NCBI RefSeq assembly: GCF_964355755.1
Contig: NC_092678.1
Location: 24,468,365-24,532,364 of the forward strand
Direction of reading: 5' to 3'
DNA: 64,000 bases
Source: Antedon mediterranea
Taxonomy: Eukaryota; Echinodermata; Crinoidea; Comatulida; Antedonidae
Position numbers and translations under genes: made by a program. The notes under the pieces were generated by a model, which worked only from the letters and a program-made list of their open reading frames with translations, was not told the origin of the DNA and searched no databases. Positions 25,101 to 35,200 of this stretch are shown piece after piece (within the stretch, counting starts at the first letter, position 1; the number at the start of each line of letters is the position of its first letter).

Positions 25101-26576
25101 TAAAGTTGGTTATTGTTTTAAATCATGCGCAGTACTTATATTATTACAGAAAGATAAATATTACACTACCAAATTGCGTGACATCTTCAGACGTTTTATT
25201 TGTTCTCTTATTAATTTGTTGTCTAAAATAATTACAAATGACTTTAAATTTCGTGCTAGCGTGTGTAGCCAGCAGACGATTTCTGTGTTCTTATTGTCAC
25301 TGAACCAATTCTGACAAAAGTTGCATCTCCTATTTCCATCTACGTATCCGAATCATCTTCATTCTTGACTTCGCGGAGGTCTTTCCGCGAGATGATATCA
25401 ATACAAACGTTTGAAGATAGTTTCTAGTACATGCGTTTGTTTCAAGCCCTGGGGGGTGGCGGCATTCAGATATTAAATTGTCCTAATTAGTCAGTAAGGA
25501 TAGTGTTTAATTTCCCATTTGTCAAAGATATTTTCTGGGCGCGCTCAACAATACGTCATTAACAGAACGTGAGCGGTTTGATCTGAATTGTTTTATCATG
25601 AATCGTGACGATAAAAGATGTCAATTGATTCCCATTGTCGTATCTACTTGTAGTATTTATCGTCATGTATAGTATCGAGTTACGACAGAATTCTTACGTA
25701 CACAATTAACTAGAGAGACCGAGACATTTTGTAATCTCGTACAATCAATAAAGAATTACAATTGAGTTTTCTCAAATATCGTTGGAAGACAACTGAGCCT
25801 TGACCTACTGGTGTTTATTACAATGCGGCATTGTTTTCGTAATAATGCTCTTTTTTCGTGGAATCTCCCACGAAGCTATTTTGAGTACTGCTTTGCACGC
25901 AGCTTATCCGCTACATCCTTCACTAAATTTTTCTTAATCCTATTTTATAATCCTTAATATTTATAATCCTTCAAGTTTATCTGATTCTTGTTTAATATTT
26001 CTACAAACAATATATTTTACCATACAGCCAATTTTTTTTTTTAAATTAATTTTTGTAATAATTTTAATAATTTATATCTTATATTTTTTTTAGAACAATT
26101 ATTAAGGAAAGTACTTGGAAATGAGATTATTACATAAATAATAAAAATGATTTTTTATCTTATTTTACTTCAATTCAGGAAATTTTAAAGTAAATACAAA
26201 TCTTGTTGATAAAGTAGATAGTACAGGGTTGTTTAACAAAATAGCTCAAGGCGAACAAAATGCCAAATTGAGCCATTTCCCCCTCTAAGTGACGTCGCGT
26301 GAAGCTAAAACCACATACCCTCGGGAGATTTAACCAACCACAGCCCCTCAAGGATATAGGGTGCAAACTAGGGGCAAACACACCTATAGAATACAGATAC
26401 ATATAGAGGTTGTCATATTTTTGGCAATTCTTCTCATGTTTATTTGGATTTTCTGGAAAGTAATAATATTTTTTTTTATTGTTTTTCTAATTTTTGTCTT
26501 TCAGGAAAAGAAAGGGCCGTTACTAGATTCAGAGAAATTATTACTACGAGGCGAAGAACGTAAATGGGTTAACTAG
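819..26576 (+). CDS. MCM10: MCM10 replication factor, C-terminal part (7 exons, 5' end outside window)
   Basis: MCM10 is a nuclear DNA-binding factor that helps activate the CMG helicase and recruits polymerase alpha at origins. The exons are 819-1087, 1175-1325, 1452-1576, 2476-2589, 5529-5677, 11794-11836 and 26505-26576 (TAG stop). They join in frame with phases 0,1,0,0,2,0 and give about 306 residues. In order these are a basic linker (KKKIADRK), an SLEEAKRQAVAVIRAKGELSK stretch, a helical segment (EMQEEYFKKMEVKEGMEKMM) and the paired zinc ribbon: CKQC, then C and H (KWHEGKQRFF), then CKDC and a final Cys pair. The tail LLLRGEERKWVN matches the family's conserved end. The first exon opens with two bases of a split codon, so upstream exons with the OB-fold/zinc-finger domain lie outside the window. 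Identification rests on the order of conserved C-terminal motifs; splice sites were read by eye. Confidence 0.95.
1175..1325 (+). CDS. MCM10: MCM10 exon b
   Basis: The acceptor follows a T-rich tract ending TTTTTTTAG at 1174. The donor is G/GTTGGT at 1326, so the exon ends after the first base of a codon (phase 1). It encodes RQAVAVIRAKGELSKTNPNK followed by a Lys/Glu-rich stretch ending QAIQDKEN. The preceding intron is only 87 bp (1088-1174). Confidence 0.9.
1452..1576 (+). CDS. MCM10: MCM10 exon c, followed by a GC donor
   Basis: The acceptor is TTTAATTTTAG ending at 1451. The exon completes an Asp codon and encodes DESPGSSKPKKRIILGQEVE and then a helix ending KTKSLNASLLSQ. Its 3' boundary is CAG/GCAAGT at 1577, a textbook GC-AG donor. 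The nearby GT at 1581 would put TGA in frame with the next exon, so the GC site is required. Confidence 0.88.
1866..2005. mobile_element. MITE family A, diverged copy (mariner-like termini)
   Basis: It lies in the GC-AG intron of MCM10. The left end, CAGTCGACTCCCCTAATAAC, is preceded by TA. The right end, TCCGGTTTTGGGAGAGTTAA, is its diverged inverse. The internal text (GACTTTTCTTGTGGTCCAAA) matches the copies at 5760 and 24384. There is no coding capacity. The termini are more decayed than in the 5760 copy, so it is older. Confidence 0.75.
2476..2589 (+). CDS. MCM10: MCM10 exon d (helix leading into the zinc ribbon)
   Basis: The acceptor TTTGTTACAG ends at 2475 and the donor CAG/GTATTT is at 2590. 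The 38 complete codons begin FELEMQEEYFKKMEVKEGME and end VNIVSCKQ. The highly charged helix and the first zinc-ligand Cys (SCKQ, completed by C at the start of the next exon) match the entry to the MCM10 C-terminal domain. Confidence 0.93.
4124..4401 (+). mobile_element. tRNA-derived SINE, full head
   Basis: The 5' head looks like tRNA-Ser/Leu: A-box region TGGCCGAGTGGTTAAGATAG at 4131 and B-box GGTTCAATGC at 4187-4196. A body (CATGGTTCTGG..., GTGCACTTTAAAGAACCTAG) and an AAAT-repeat tail follow to about 4400. The same body recurs at 5180-5456. The internal pol III promoter is visible. It is a SINE and not a tRNA gene, because no acceptor stem closes the head. Confidence 0.82.
4850..5490 (+). 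repeat. Three-copy tandem repeat of 120-135 bp, third copy split by a SINE
   Basis: Units begin near 4850, 4987 and 5109. They share AAGATATTCAC.ACCCAGAAG, CTCTCTCCCAACAGG and AACATATAATATTGTACTTA. The third unit runs to 5180, is interrupted by SINE sequence, and resumes at about 5458 with CTCCCAACAGGTGGGAAAGA. Confidence 0.8.
5180..5456 (+). mobile_element. SINE copy 2, 5'-truncated, nested in a tandem repeat
   Basis: It matches the 4124 SINE from its CGTAATTACGTAGCCATAAC segment onward. It keeps the B-box (GGTTCAAGGC) and the body, and has a longer 3' part (CCAACTGGGCCCTCTGGGAG). It lacks the A-box third of the head, so it is truncated and cannot be transcribed from its own full promoter. 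Its position splits the third unit of the 4850 repeat. Confidence 0.8.
5529..5677 (+). CDS. MCM10: MCM10 exon e (zinc ribbon core)
   Basis: The acceptor TTGTTTAG ends at 5528 and the donor AG/GTAAGC is at 5678, phase 2. It encodes CKYTWFKASDLC, ENHQLKWHEGKQRFF, TCKDCKTRC and ITFDRIPNKSC. The Cys and His residues are those of the CCCH and CCCC zinc sites of the MCM10 C-terminal domain. The DRIPNKSC signature is the clearest single match to the family. Confidence 0.96.
5760..5945. mobile_element. MITE family A, best copy
   Basis: A 186-bp element with inverted termini CAGTCAATTCTCCCAATACC and GGTATTGGGAGAGTTGACTG. It is flanked by TA on both sides (5758-5759, 5946-5947), the target duplication of Tc1/mariner transposons. 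The interior is AT-rich and non-coding, so movement must rely on a transposase elsewhere. Confidence 0.88.
7200..7310. repeat. 37-bp tandem repeat, 3 copies
   Basis: Three identical copies of a unit starting GAGTACATCAACACTAGGGG and ending CTTGCATTGT, in MCM10 intron 5. Confidence 0.95.
9922..10272. repeat. Direct duplication of about 115 bp around an ATT microsatellite
   Basis: The segments 9922-10045 and 10150-10272 share ACTAACAAAATATAAAGTAA and TTCTTTTTTAAATCTACAAT in the same order. Between them is an uninterrupted ATT/TTA run at 10079-10112. Confidence 0.7.
11360..11700 (+). repeat. Long pyrimidine-rich tract before the 43-nt MCM10 exon
   Basis: About 340 bp almost entirely of C and T on the + strand, with imperfect repetition of CATTCCCTCTGTCCTTCATT-like text. 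Low complexity opens a 159-codon frame rich in Phe/Ser/Leu, which is not a gene. Confidence 0.75.
11794..11836 (+). CDS. MCM10: MCM10 exon f (43 nt)
   Basis: A very small exon between TTTTATTTTACAG (ending 11793) and AAG/GTGAGA (11837). It completes an Arg codon and encodes HCKGTHFERASMLK, supplying the last zinc-ligand Cys and the conserved ER..MLK segment. It keeps phase between exon e (phase 2) and the last exon (phase 0). It follows a pyrimidine-rich tract of about 350 bp at 11360-11700. Confidence 0.93.
13859..13985 (+). mobile_element. tRNA-like SINE head with triplicated B-box
   Basis: GAGCTGTAGCTTGGTGCTTG resembles an A-box region. GGTTCAATCC at 13902 is a B-box. The 24-bp unit GGGTTCAATCCTGACCTAGT+GCCT is present three times in tandem (13901-13972). 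It has a tRNA-like order but no closing acceptor stem. Confidence 0.6.
15686..15902 (-). mobile_element. tRNA-derived SINE, reverse orientation
   Basis: Read on the - strand, the head begins near 15902 with GTTGTGGCTTGGTGGTTATG (A-box region). It continues to a B-box-like GGATTCAAGTC near 15846. The body reaches back to about 15686. Confidence 0.65.
17927..18025. repeat. Dispersed repeat fragment, related to 61.08 kb
   Basis: It shares CCATTGAGATCCAGCCACT with 61182-61200, preceded by a T-rich stretch and followed by CAGTAATCTTTTG-like text. It is probably a retroelement 3' tail of unassigned family. Confidence 0.5.
18541..18797. repeat. 87-bp tandem repeat, about 3 copies
   Basis: Units start near 18541, 18624 and 18711. 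They share GAAATGGGTACGGAGCTGAC, CCATGGTTCTGTTTGCTATG and ATTATAGAACTTACTATT. Because 87 is divisible by 3, the - strand stays open in two frames for about 80 codons; these are not genes. Confidence 0.88.
18919..19065. mobile_element. MITE family B, older copy
   Basis: It starts AGCTCTGTCTAAACTATCAA and ends in AGAGCT followed by TTA. It is co-linear with the clean copy at 55783-55928 through AAAAAAGTGTGATGTGCCCA and ATAGTGATATGACG. The right terminus is diverged. Confidence 0.75.
20278..20476 (+). mobile_element. tRNA-like SINE with A-rich tail
   Basis: GGTTAGCAGTCTGGGTTCAG and the B-box-like GGTTCGAGTCA near 20329 form a degenerate tRNA-type head. The segment ends in a run of nine A at about 20468. 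The family is not recognised and the 5' limit is uncertain. Confidence 0.45.
21451..21736. repeat. 21-bp minisatellite, about 13.6 copies
   Basis: The unit is TCTATCAGAGTTAAATTTCA+G with point variants (TTTAAT, CGGAG, TTGCAG). As 21 is seven codons, frames stay open on both strands for 114 and 124 codons with heptad-like repetition. This is a consequence of the array, not evidence of a gene. Confidence 0.95.
22012..22604. repeat. 20-22 bp minisatellite with composite units
   Basis: About 27 units of the form TATAATCCAGGGTCCTTAAT. A longer alternative unit inserts CAAGTTAATTT before TATAATCC, giving a mixed order of short and long units between 22260 and 22560. Decayed units continue to about 22820. 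Confidence 0.9.
22995..23290. repeat. 41-bp pyrimidine-rich minisatellite, about 7 copies
   Basis: Units of CTCCCTTCCCTCCCC followed by CTCCTCCATATGTGTTTCTT. All three + frames stay open across it because of low complexity. Confidence 0.93.
24384..24543. mobile_element. MITE family A, third copy
   Basis: Left end CAGTAAACTCTTCCAATAAA; right end TCCGATATTGGGAGAGTTGA then CAG and TA. Internal text (ACACATTCAGAATACTAGAA, CCAAAAATATTTTTACCA) is co-linear with the 5760 copy. Confidence 0.8.
26505..26576 (+). CDS. MCM10: MCM10 last exon
   Basis: The acceptor is TTTTTGTCTTTCAG ending at 26504. It encodes EKKGPLLDSEKLLLRGEER followed by KWVN and TAG. The G-x-x-LL-RGEE pattern is the usual end of the MCM10 C-terminal domain. 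It lies 14.7 kb after the previous exon. Confidence 0.93.
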   Translation, partial: EKKGPLLDSEKLLLRGEERKWVN

Positions 26577-27072
26577 TGTACCTTGCCTTGCAGTAAGTAG
26601 TACCCTCCAGCTATTATTACTGTATTTTTCTACACTGCACAACATACCTAGTTCACCTTAAAAAAATATCTTATAAATAATTATCAAACAACTGATAGTA
26701 ATCATTGATATTATTAACAATATTTTGATCATGACAAACGGTGTCTTCAATCAAAATACATAATCATTGTGAAAGGTAATTTCAGACTACAGACACAAGA
26801 ATTTAAAAAGTGTTGGAATGTTTAATTGTAAAAGTGATTCCTTAATTTTATTTTTGAGAAGATAAAAAAATGGTTAGTAAGTGAATGATGATAGTTACAT
26901 ATTTAGATTAAGATTTATACGTAGAGTATATACTTATTGTGTGTTTACTTTTTGATTATGTTTGAATAAATTACTTGTGGCTAATCCAAAAACTTGAAAA
27001 TTCCCTTAGTAATTATTGATCTATAAAACAGTGGTGGAATTACAAATTCAAACTGATAAGTTGCGAAATAAA
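26577..27072 (+). other. MCM10 3' UTR and poly(A) signal candidates
   Basis: AT-rich sequence directly after the MCM10 stop with no open frame of interest. AATAAA hexamers occur on the + strand at 26965-26970 and 27067-27072; the first would give a 3' UTR of about 400 nt. The end point is inferred from hexamers only. Confidence 0.45.
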
Positions 27073-28709
27073 AATCTATAAACTGAAATTATATTTACAA
27101 ATTACAATATAAAAATTGACAGTATAGTGAATTGAAATTTTAAAAAGTGATTAAAAATTACAAAAAGTCATGAAAAGTTTATATTTGTAAGGAACATTGC
27201 ATGATGCAGAAGCAAAAGATATTTTACATACAAAGTATTTACCACTACAACTGATTTGGACATTTTCAAGAAAAAGTCTTTTCTGTGTTTTTACTATTTT
27301 ACCTATTTTTATCAATTTTAATATCAAAAATTTGTCGACGTTTTATACAAATCATTTAAAGAAATTGAAAATCAAGAGTATTATTATTAGCTATTGCGAG
27401 ATTAAAGTCCCTTCGGCTATTGACCTGTCTGCCTCGCACACGACATTCAACCACTCCTACTAAATATTTAACATTCACAATGGCTTATCTTTAAACTGAA
27501 ATAAATTGCCTTTTGTGGGTGTTTAATGACTATTTATACGGATTAATATCTACTACAATACAGTTACCTCCACGGCGAAATAGTTACCACGAAAATGTGC
27601 AGTTGTTTAAACCTTTGTTATACAAAATATTACATAAAATGAAATCAAGTCAACTGAACTGAGGTAATTGGTTGAATGATTTACATAAATGACATAAAGT
27701 TATTTGAGTTTTGTGCATGCCTTGAAAAGTAGGACCATTTATGAACTGAAGAATATAAATAAAGGAAGGTAAAGTATTTACATTATATAAATTTGTCAAT
27801 AACACGAAAATCAAAGAAAAATATTTTCTTTACAACAAGCAATTGAAACGAAAAAATGTACAGTTAATTGAAATGTTTAAAATAAAAATGTATATCAATT
27901 TATTTCTGTCTCATAGATTTTGGAAGTTTATAATTTGATGTGATTCAGGCATTTTTTTCTATTATTTTTTTTAATTAATATGTTGGTTGCCACAAGCTTT
28001 TAAGATAACTCCTTTCACTTATTTTGCAGTCGCACCAGTTATCAAAAACAATCAAATTATACAAGAAGAAAATATTAGCTATCCTATGTATTGTCTACTA
28101 TTGTCTCTACGTCCCCCCACCCCACCCCCCAACCAATTTTTGTGGTCATGGCATATTTTATTACAATATTTTTAGTTCTATTTTAAGTTCATATTAGTAT
28201 AAAGTACCTTTGCAGGCCAGTGCACACTTTGTCATTATAATTGGTATAAACTTATCTTCGTCAATATCTATTATATTTGCAACTTTATTGAAAAGCAGAT
28301 TTTTGCGAGGTGGGAGTTCGTTACCCGGACACAGTCTATTAATTGCTTCTCATTGTAAATACAATTCTCACAAATTGTAATCTTAAATCGCTGAATATTT
28401 TTGGCTAATTATAAGATAGTCATCTTAGGGTCTGGAATGGTATTTTAAGGCATGAACAATGTCATTGAACTAAGTACAGTACTATAAAGTCTGATACACA
28501 ATTTTGTTTCTCAATAAATACATAAAGTAAACAATTTATTTGCAATCGTTTTTTTTACATAAAATCACTTTGCGCTACAGAATATTTTTTAAGGAAAATG
28601 TAACACAATTAAGAGATGATCAATGAAATATCTCGGACACACAATTTTGAAAGGAGACATACAACTGCTGACACTATGAGGAAAAGTAGATGGAAGAAGA
28701 AGTTTAAAA

Positions 28710-28992
28710 TATCTCTACAATCAATTACACTCAGCTCACCAACAACAAGTTCATTCAAACTGCATATACCAGTAAACTGTGAAGAGCAGTGGTCATCAAC
28801 TTCTGCAACCAGACATGACGACAAAAGAAGCTGTTATATAGAAGGACAGATTATTAACTGTTGACATATTTCTACAATCAATAACACCCAGCTCACTAAC
28901 AACCATTGCATTCAAACTGCATACAACAGAGGAACTCTAGAGAACAATGGTCATCAGCATCTGCAACCAGACAGGATGCCAGAAGAAGAAGT
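28710..28992. repeat. Direct duplication of about 125 bp
   Basis: The segments 28710-28835 and 28868-28992 share in order CTACAATCAATTACACTCAG (variant AATAACACCCAG), CATTCAAACTGCATA and ATCTGCAACCAGACA-like text. An 82-codon ATG frame (28616-28864) crosses the first copy but resembles nothing known. Confidence 0.75.
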
Positions 28993-29796
28993 AGCACACT
29001 CTGCAATTGATATCTGGTAGAAAAGAAAATTCATTCACAATAAACTTTCCTAACATCGTCATCCATGCATTGTGGCTCAAAGCGTCTTGTGAATGCTGTC
29101 GTTGTCGTTGAATGTGGGCCATTTCTTCACAAAATAAAGCAATTAAAACATCATCACACAAACTACATCTTTTTCCATTCAAGTAATCTCATTCCTAAAA
29201 ATAGATGAAAACACTTGAAATAATGTGGAGCACTGAGGCAATGATTGAAGGGGTAAATCCTGTCGACCCCTACAATGACATATCTGTTTGCTGGCCTTGT
29301 GACTCTTAAAGTTAAGTTGTCTGGGTCAATATTACATTAGTGACTTTATTAATGTCAAATAAATGTCAAAAACACAACAAAAAAAGAACTGGAAATGATG
29401 TTCTGTTCCAAGCATACCTCTGAAAACTTTTTTCTCTTAAAAAATTGTAATGGATGTTTTTCCACAATACATTGTTGTTTTGTTCTAAAACTTAGTACCA
29501 ATTTGAAATGATTTAAAAGCTAAGTAAGTACTGTTTTGTTCTAATTTAACACTTATTAAAAGAGAACTGGTATCAACGACAGGTTACATGAGTTGGTGCC
29601 AATGTGTGTGACATAAATGTGGAGGTGACATGAATGTAGTGATTTGATTGACTACTTATAAAACCTTGTCACATATTTAAATGTTTTTTAACATTGCAGT
29701 CAGTAACAAATCAACAAGCAAACATTCCTGGTTGGTTCGGAGAGTTTCGAAAGTTTTAATTTTTTAACTATTTCTATTTATACTATTCATGTTTTG

Positions 29797-29860
29797 GTAG
29801 CCCTGTGGTTAGTTGCTTAGCCAGTTTGTAGCCCTGTGGTTAGTTGCTTAGCCAGTTTGT
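29797..29860. repeat. 32-bp perfect direct repeat, 2 copies
   Basis: The unit starting GTAGCCCTGTGGTTAGTTGC is present twice, head to tail, without a mismatch. Confidence 0.95.
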
Positions 29861-30959
29861 CTGTTAATTTATTATATTTATATGTTATTTTTTTAATCTG
29901 TAATAGCTAAGTCAGTGGGTCTACCACAGAATAGTAATCTCTTTATCAAACTAAATCTAGTAATGTTGCATTCCTCAGAGAGTTAATGAATGTTAAATGT
30001 TGTATGACAGATCAAACATTATTACTTAAAATATCAAGATTGATAGCTGACACACATGTGTTTCAGGTAAAACCCCCTTCTTTCATGAACTTTGTAAATT
30101 TGTAACCAGGCTTAAGTTCATGATTAAAGTCAAGTGGTTGTTGGTATCCTGGGGTAGTGTATGCATCTTAAGTCATGTATTAGAGTATACTTTCTGACAT
30201 GTGATACACTCATCCGTTGTATGAATAATTTGTTAGTCCCCCAAAGTCTTAAAATGGTTCTATCATGAGAAAATGGAAAAGGTTGCAGCCAGATTGTTGT
30301 AAAACATAAAGAAAAAAAAACTAGGCAAATCACCAGAATATGGTAATCACCAAAATAGACCTTCACATCAACTTATAACATGCTCAGGGACATTAAAAAA
30401 GTGAACCTTTAAAATTGATTACATTAGGCACCTTGTTTTAATATTTGACATTCCGTCATTGTTAATTTGCATAGTTTTGTGACGTCATCCATTTCATGCC
30501 TTGTTATTCTTTACGCAATTGTGTTCACTCAACACGCGTCGATTGACAGAAGCTATTATCGTCGTAACGAATCATTCGTATATCTGACGTTTCAAACATT
30601 TCGATTTTCATTTTTAACTGAAAGATAACACAGCTGTTTTGCACCTTTTTGCATGTAATTCGTTAGCCCAAACCGGAAATCTCAATGCTACACTTTGCGT
30701 TTCTTTCATCAACTGTTTCTTCCGGAAAGAATGAAACGCAATGGCATCATTCGTCACCTTCACTTGGCCTTTTGACGCATTCTCGTTACACAATGCGTTT
30801 AACATCGATTTTGTAATGCAATCAAATATGAAGCAACAAAATAAATCAATGTGTGTTTTATTTTTAGTAGGTAGATACTACTATAGTGTGCGTATCATAA
30901 ATAATATGATTTGGTGTTTTAACCAGTATTAATTATTTCCTATTTCTTGAATTAACATT

Positions 30960-31002
30960 GACAAAAATAAGTGTGATGTGCCTAAATATGGTAGTGATAT
31001 GA
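30960..31002. mobile_element. MITE family B, fragment
   Basis: A 43-bp match (AAGTGTGATGTGCCTAAATA, then TGGTAGTGATATGA) to the internal left arm of the 18919 and 55783 elements, without termini. Confidence 0.6.
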
Positions 31003-34000
31003 AATCATTAAATAGGGAGGTGTTAGACCAACTAATTTACCCCTGAGCCATGTGGTAGATTTTTTGGTGAAATTCATACATTTTCCACGTTACCTTTTCG
31101 CCAATATTCGGACAACTTTTTCGGGGCTCAGTTCCGACGATAGTACGACATGACACCCTTATATCTGTAACTAATAGTATATTATACCCAAATAGTTTGA
31201 CGAAGGAGATAGGAAATCTGGTATTAATAGTATAAAAGCGCCGGTTATAGACTTTAATCCTAACAGTTTTAATAGTATAAAGTACAAGTCATTGGTATGT
31301 ATCGGTGGTTTTTTTTTGTTCCACACAAATACATAGGAATGTATTCTAAATTAACTCTCTTTAAGTAACAACTTTTTCGTTTTCAAATAATAATCGTTGT
31401 ATTTTTATCACTAATATTATCACCATAATTTGAACGCGTGCATGCGCGCACTGATGCTGTTACGGACAACGCATCTCCTGCAGGTTTCTAAACTACAGAG
31501 CCACATAAATTTACAAATTCTTAGGAATTAAAGTTAATTGATATATTTTTGACATTAAGGTATCTCTATTAACTTTCTTCATTCATTAATAGATTAATGA
31601 TTTAAAAAGTTAATTGTTATAGATTATTATGGTCAGTATATCTGATTAGCCTTCCTTTATTAGGCAACACGACGACCACAAAAATGCAAACGCCCCGAAA
31701 AAAACTCGATCACACGCGATGTAAGATGTATAATACGTCTGGCTATTAACGTCCATTTAACGCTTAATCAGACTTAGCTAAAACTAATATGCCATGACAT
31801 CTCATTAGTAAGCAGATTTTTTTTGCTTAATTTGGTCTGTTCAAAAGCACTGTGATATTTCATGTTTTCGCCTATTAACAAGCTATTACTCAATTCTAGT
31901 CATCTACATATAGGGTGTTAGTATTGCTACTTGCAATTGCGCTACTTGCCGTAATTATTTTTCAGAAAAGTTGTGTGCGTCGTCCAAATCGGATGGCGTG
32001 CGCGCTGGTCATTGATACCAAGGATAATGGATTTAATATCATTCTCCGGCCATCGGACGACAACAATACGATATCAATACGATAACAATGCACTCAATCT
32101 GCAATTGTTTATCGCGTGTGGACTAATAACAAAAACAATAATATAGTTAACAATACCATGCTAATAGAACTACTGGTTAGGCCTACTTGGTATAGTACAG
32201 ATAATCTCTGTTTCTCCCTTTCGAAGACAAACGTTAACGTTAAAGACATTTAATGATTTATGCGTGTGCGCGTCAACAACACGTATTGCGCGCGCTCACC
32301 AAATTAAATTCGAAATTCGATCACCCAAGAGCAAAAATAACTAGATTAGATTAGATACAAACTAATATTTTAAGTTATTTTCGACTTGATACATACCAGT
32401 AATAAACAATTTATTTGTATTGGTTTTTTTTCTTTAGGGTGGGTTTAAAAATAGAACACGAATTACTTAATGTGAAACTGGGTCAACACTAAGCATGGAT
32501 TAGGAATCAGTAACCCACCCACGCGCGCTTCGTTCATATTAATTTTTAAAATAATATTTCACGTTGTAATTTGAAATCAAGATATTGTTTTGATTCAATT
32601 TGTAAATGAAAAAAAAATCAGTACACAGAAAAAAATAAATACACAGACAGATATTAATTGTATGGAGAAAAAATAATTTATTTACAACAAAATATATTAT
32701 TATTAATTTACTTTCATAATTTAATAATTGAATTGAATTATTATTGACTTCGTATACGCAACGTTATAATGATAATAAGCTTGTTAAGTGTTAGGAATAG
32801 GAATGCATCATACATCATTAATGATGCATCATTCATCATGCACATTTGGCGCGCCATAGCTAAACTTTATTATCCTGAACAAAAGCAAAAAAACGGATAA
32901 ATAGTTAATTAGGGTCTAAAATATTTATAAATACAAGTTCGAATTCTTAACAATCACAAATACTTGACTTTTACAATAATTCCTACAAATAATAGAAAAT
33001 TAGTTTTTTTAATCAAATAAAACGGAAAAAAGTTAATAACGATCGACTGGGTACGAATATTTGTATCAATTATGGTTGATATACAATGCGAATATTTGAA
33101 GCCTTTGTTGGTGCTTATATAGAAAGGTATTTGTAGTATGTGTCTGCGTGCTGTTGAAATTAATAATCTGTAAATATATAGTATTGTAAGTCAGGTTATT
33201 ACACCGGTTGAGAGAAAGAGATGTTTAACTGCTATGATTCGACACGAGTCTCTATTATCCAGAGTTACTGACTCCGATGAACAATTTAAGCAATGACGTC
33301 GAACATAGCTTGGAATGGAGTAACACCCACAATAAAAACAAACAATTAAATCACTGAAATTAATCCAGTTATCATTAGTTCATTTCCCATAGTGCATTGT
33401 TCATTTGGTCTTTATGTTATCTAGTAATTGTCAAAGTTTCTTCATCAAACTAACATACATTAAAATAGTATTATTTATGATTGCCATCCACTTCTAACAA
33501 ACCGCAAATCGAGAAAAAAATCGTTGCGTACGTGGATAAAATATTCGATATTATTTTTATTACTCAATTTCGTTTGTTTATTAAATGCGTTTGCAGAATA
33601 ACCTTTCGACCCGACAGTTGCGTAGTAGCTTGGCGCACGCGCATCGTGAAAACGATAACTGATGACGATTTCGACGCGTATAAAATGCATTGCATTTGTA
33701 ATAATGTAGATACATCAATGATTACAAACGTTTATTATCGCCGGTGTTGTTTGAAGTAAACGTCAAACGTAATAATCTACAATGGAGCGCAATATATAAA
33801 AAAGCGACTGATGCATCGTAGACTATTTACCCTTTGTGATAATAGCATTCTTTCTTAAGTTTTCTTTCTAAAGGAACCTGACAAATAGATATATATAAAC
33901 TTGTCTATAATCTGTATTTTACGAGATATGTGATTGTAATCGGGCATTTATTGAGTATGATAGTAAACACCCATGACATTTTATTTCTTGTACGTCTGAC

Positions 34001-34184
34001 ATTTTAGGTGGCATCATACAAACAGAATAATAAAACACAATCATTCATTCATTCCTCTTTCGAGGGCTAATGTTATTGTCTCGTTATCTCATTTTATTAG
34101 CAGAACTCGTATCATATTGTAAAAGAGACTTTATTCTTCATTTTCTAATCTTTATTTCTAATACTTTATTACTTTCAATCTAAT

Positions 34185-34574
34185 CTTCTGATTTTCATGT
34201 AATCTTCTGATGAAGATCATCATTTTAAATTCAATCTTCTGATGAAGATCATCTTTTTCAATTCAATCTTCTGATGAAGATCATCATCATCATTTTCAAT
34301 TCAATCTTCTGATGAAGATCATCGTTATCATTTTAATTCAGTCTTCTGATGAAGATCATCATTATCATTTTTAATTCAGTCTTCTGATGGAGATCATCAT
34401 CATCATTTTCAATTCAATCTTCTGATGAAGATCATCATCATCATTTTCAATTCAATATTCTGAGGAAGATTATCATTATCATTTTTAATTCAATCTTCTG
34501 ATGAAGATTATCATTATCATTTTTAATTCAATCTGTTGAAGAAGATCATTATCATCATTTTCAATTCAATCTTG
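34185..34574. repeat. About 40-45 bp tandem repeat, 9 copies
   Basis: Units contain TCAATCTTCTGATGAAGATC followed by variable runs of ATC and ATTTTCAAT. Length variation comes from the ATC runs. Confidence 0.9.
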
Positions 34575-35200
34575 ATAGGCTAGGATACTGTAGTGATTAG
34601 ACCCTGGACATCTAGGACTCTACATTTGTTGTAATTTAAAAAGTGTAAAATCGTTTCATCTTCTGGAAAATTTGAAGCGAAACACGCGCCAAATCTGGAA
34701 ACATTTACTTGCCAAAAAGAACACACATGTCGCATATCAATTATACAACGCAGAACTTACTTCTCCCTGATTATACTATTTAATGATTGATTAGTTCATT
34801 TTCTACGTGATGTGACAATAAGTGTTGAATTCAACACCATAAATGGTTCTATCATAGATACCTGTATAAGATAGTTGAATTTAAATTCAATCCTTTTTTG
34901 GACTTCTGTTGTTATTTTGCAGCAGCATCTGTTGTGCACTGTAGTAATTAGTCATAGGTTCTTCATCCTTGTTTATCCACAGAAAAAAAGACAATTATTG
35001 TAGGCGTATTGAAGAGAATTGTTTTGTTCGTTTGTTATCCAACTACTAATAACAAACAATTCAACAATCAATTTTCAATTATATCTAAATGCTGTTTATT
35101 ACTTAAATGATATTTACTGGATTAATTAGTATAACATGTGAGATAATAAATACAACTATGAATCCGGTAACTTTATCTATAGACAAACAATATTATATTG

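Larger units (their letters stand above)
11837..26504 (+). other. MCM10 last intron, 14.7 kb
   Basis: It holds the listed SINEs, MITEs and minisatellites plus AT-rich unique sequence. No gene was recognised on either strand. A pocket at about 25250-25950 is richer in CpG than the rest of the intron. Confidence 0.65.

Noticed and set aside
33475-33759. Overlapping 92- and 71-codon frames on both strands
   Set aside because: The longer starts at TTG, neither has a recognised motif, and overlap on both strands points to chance.
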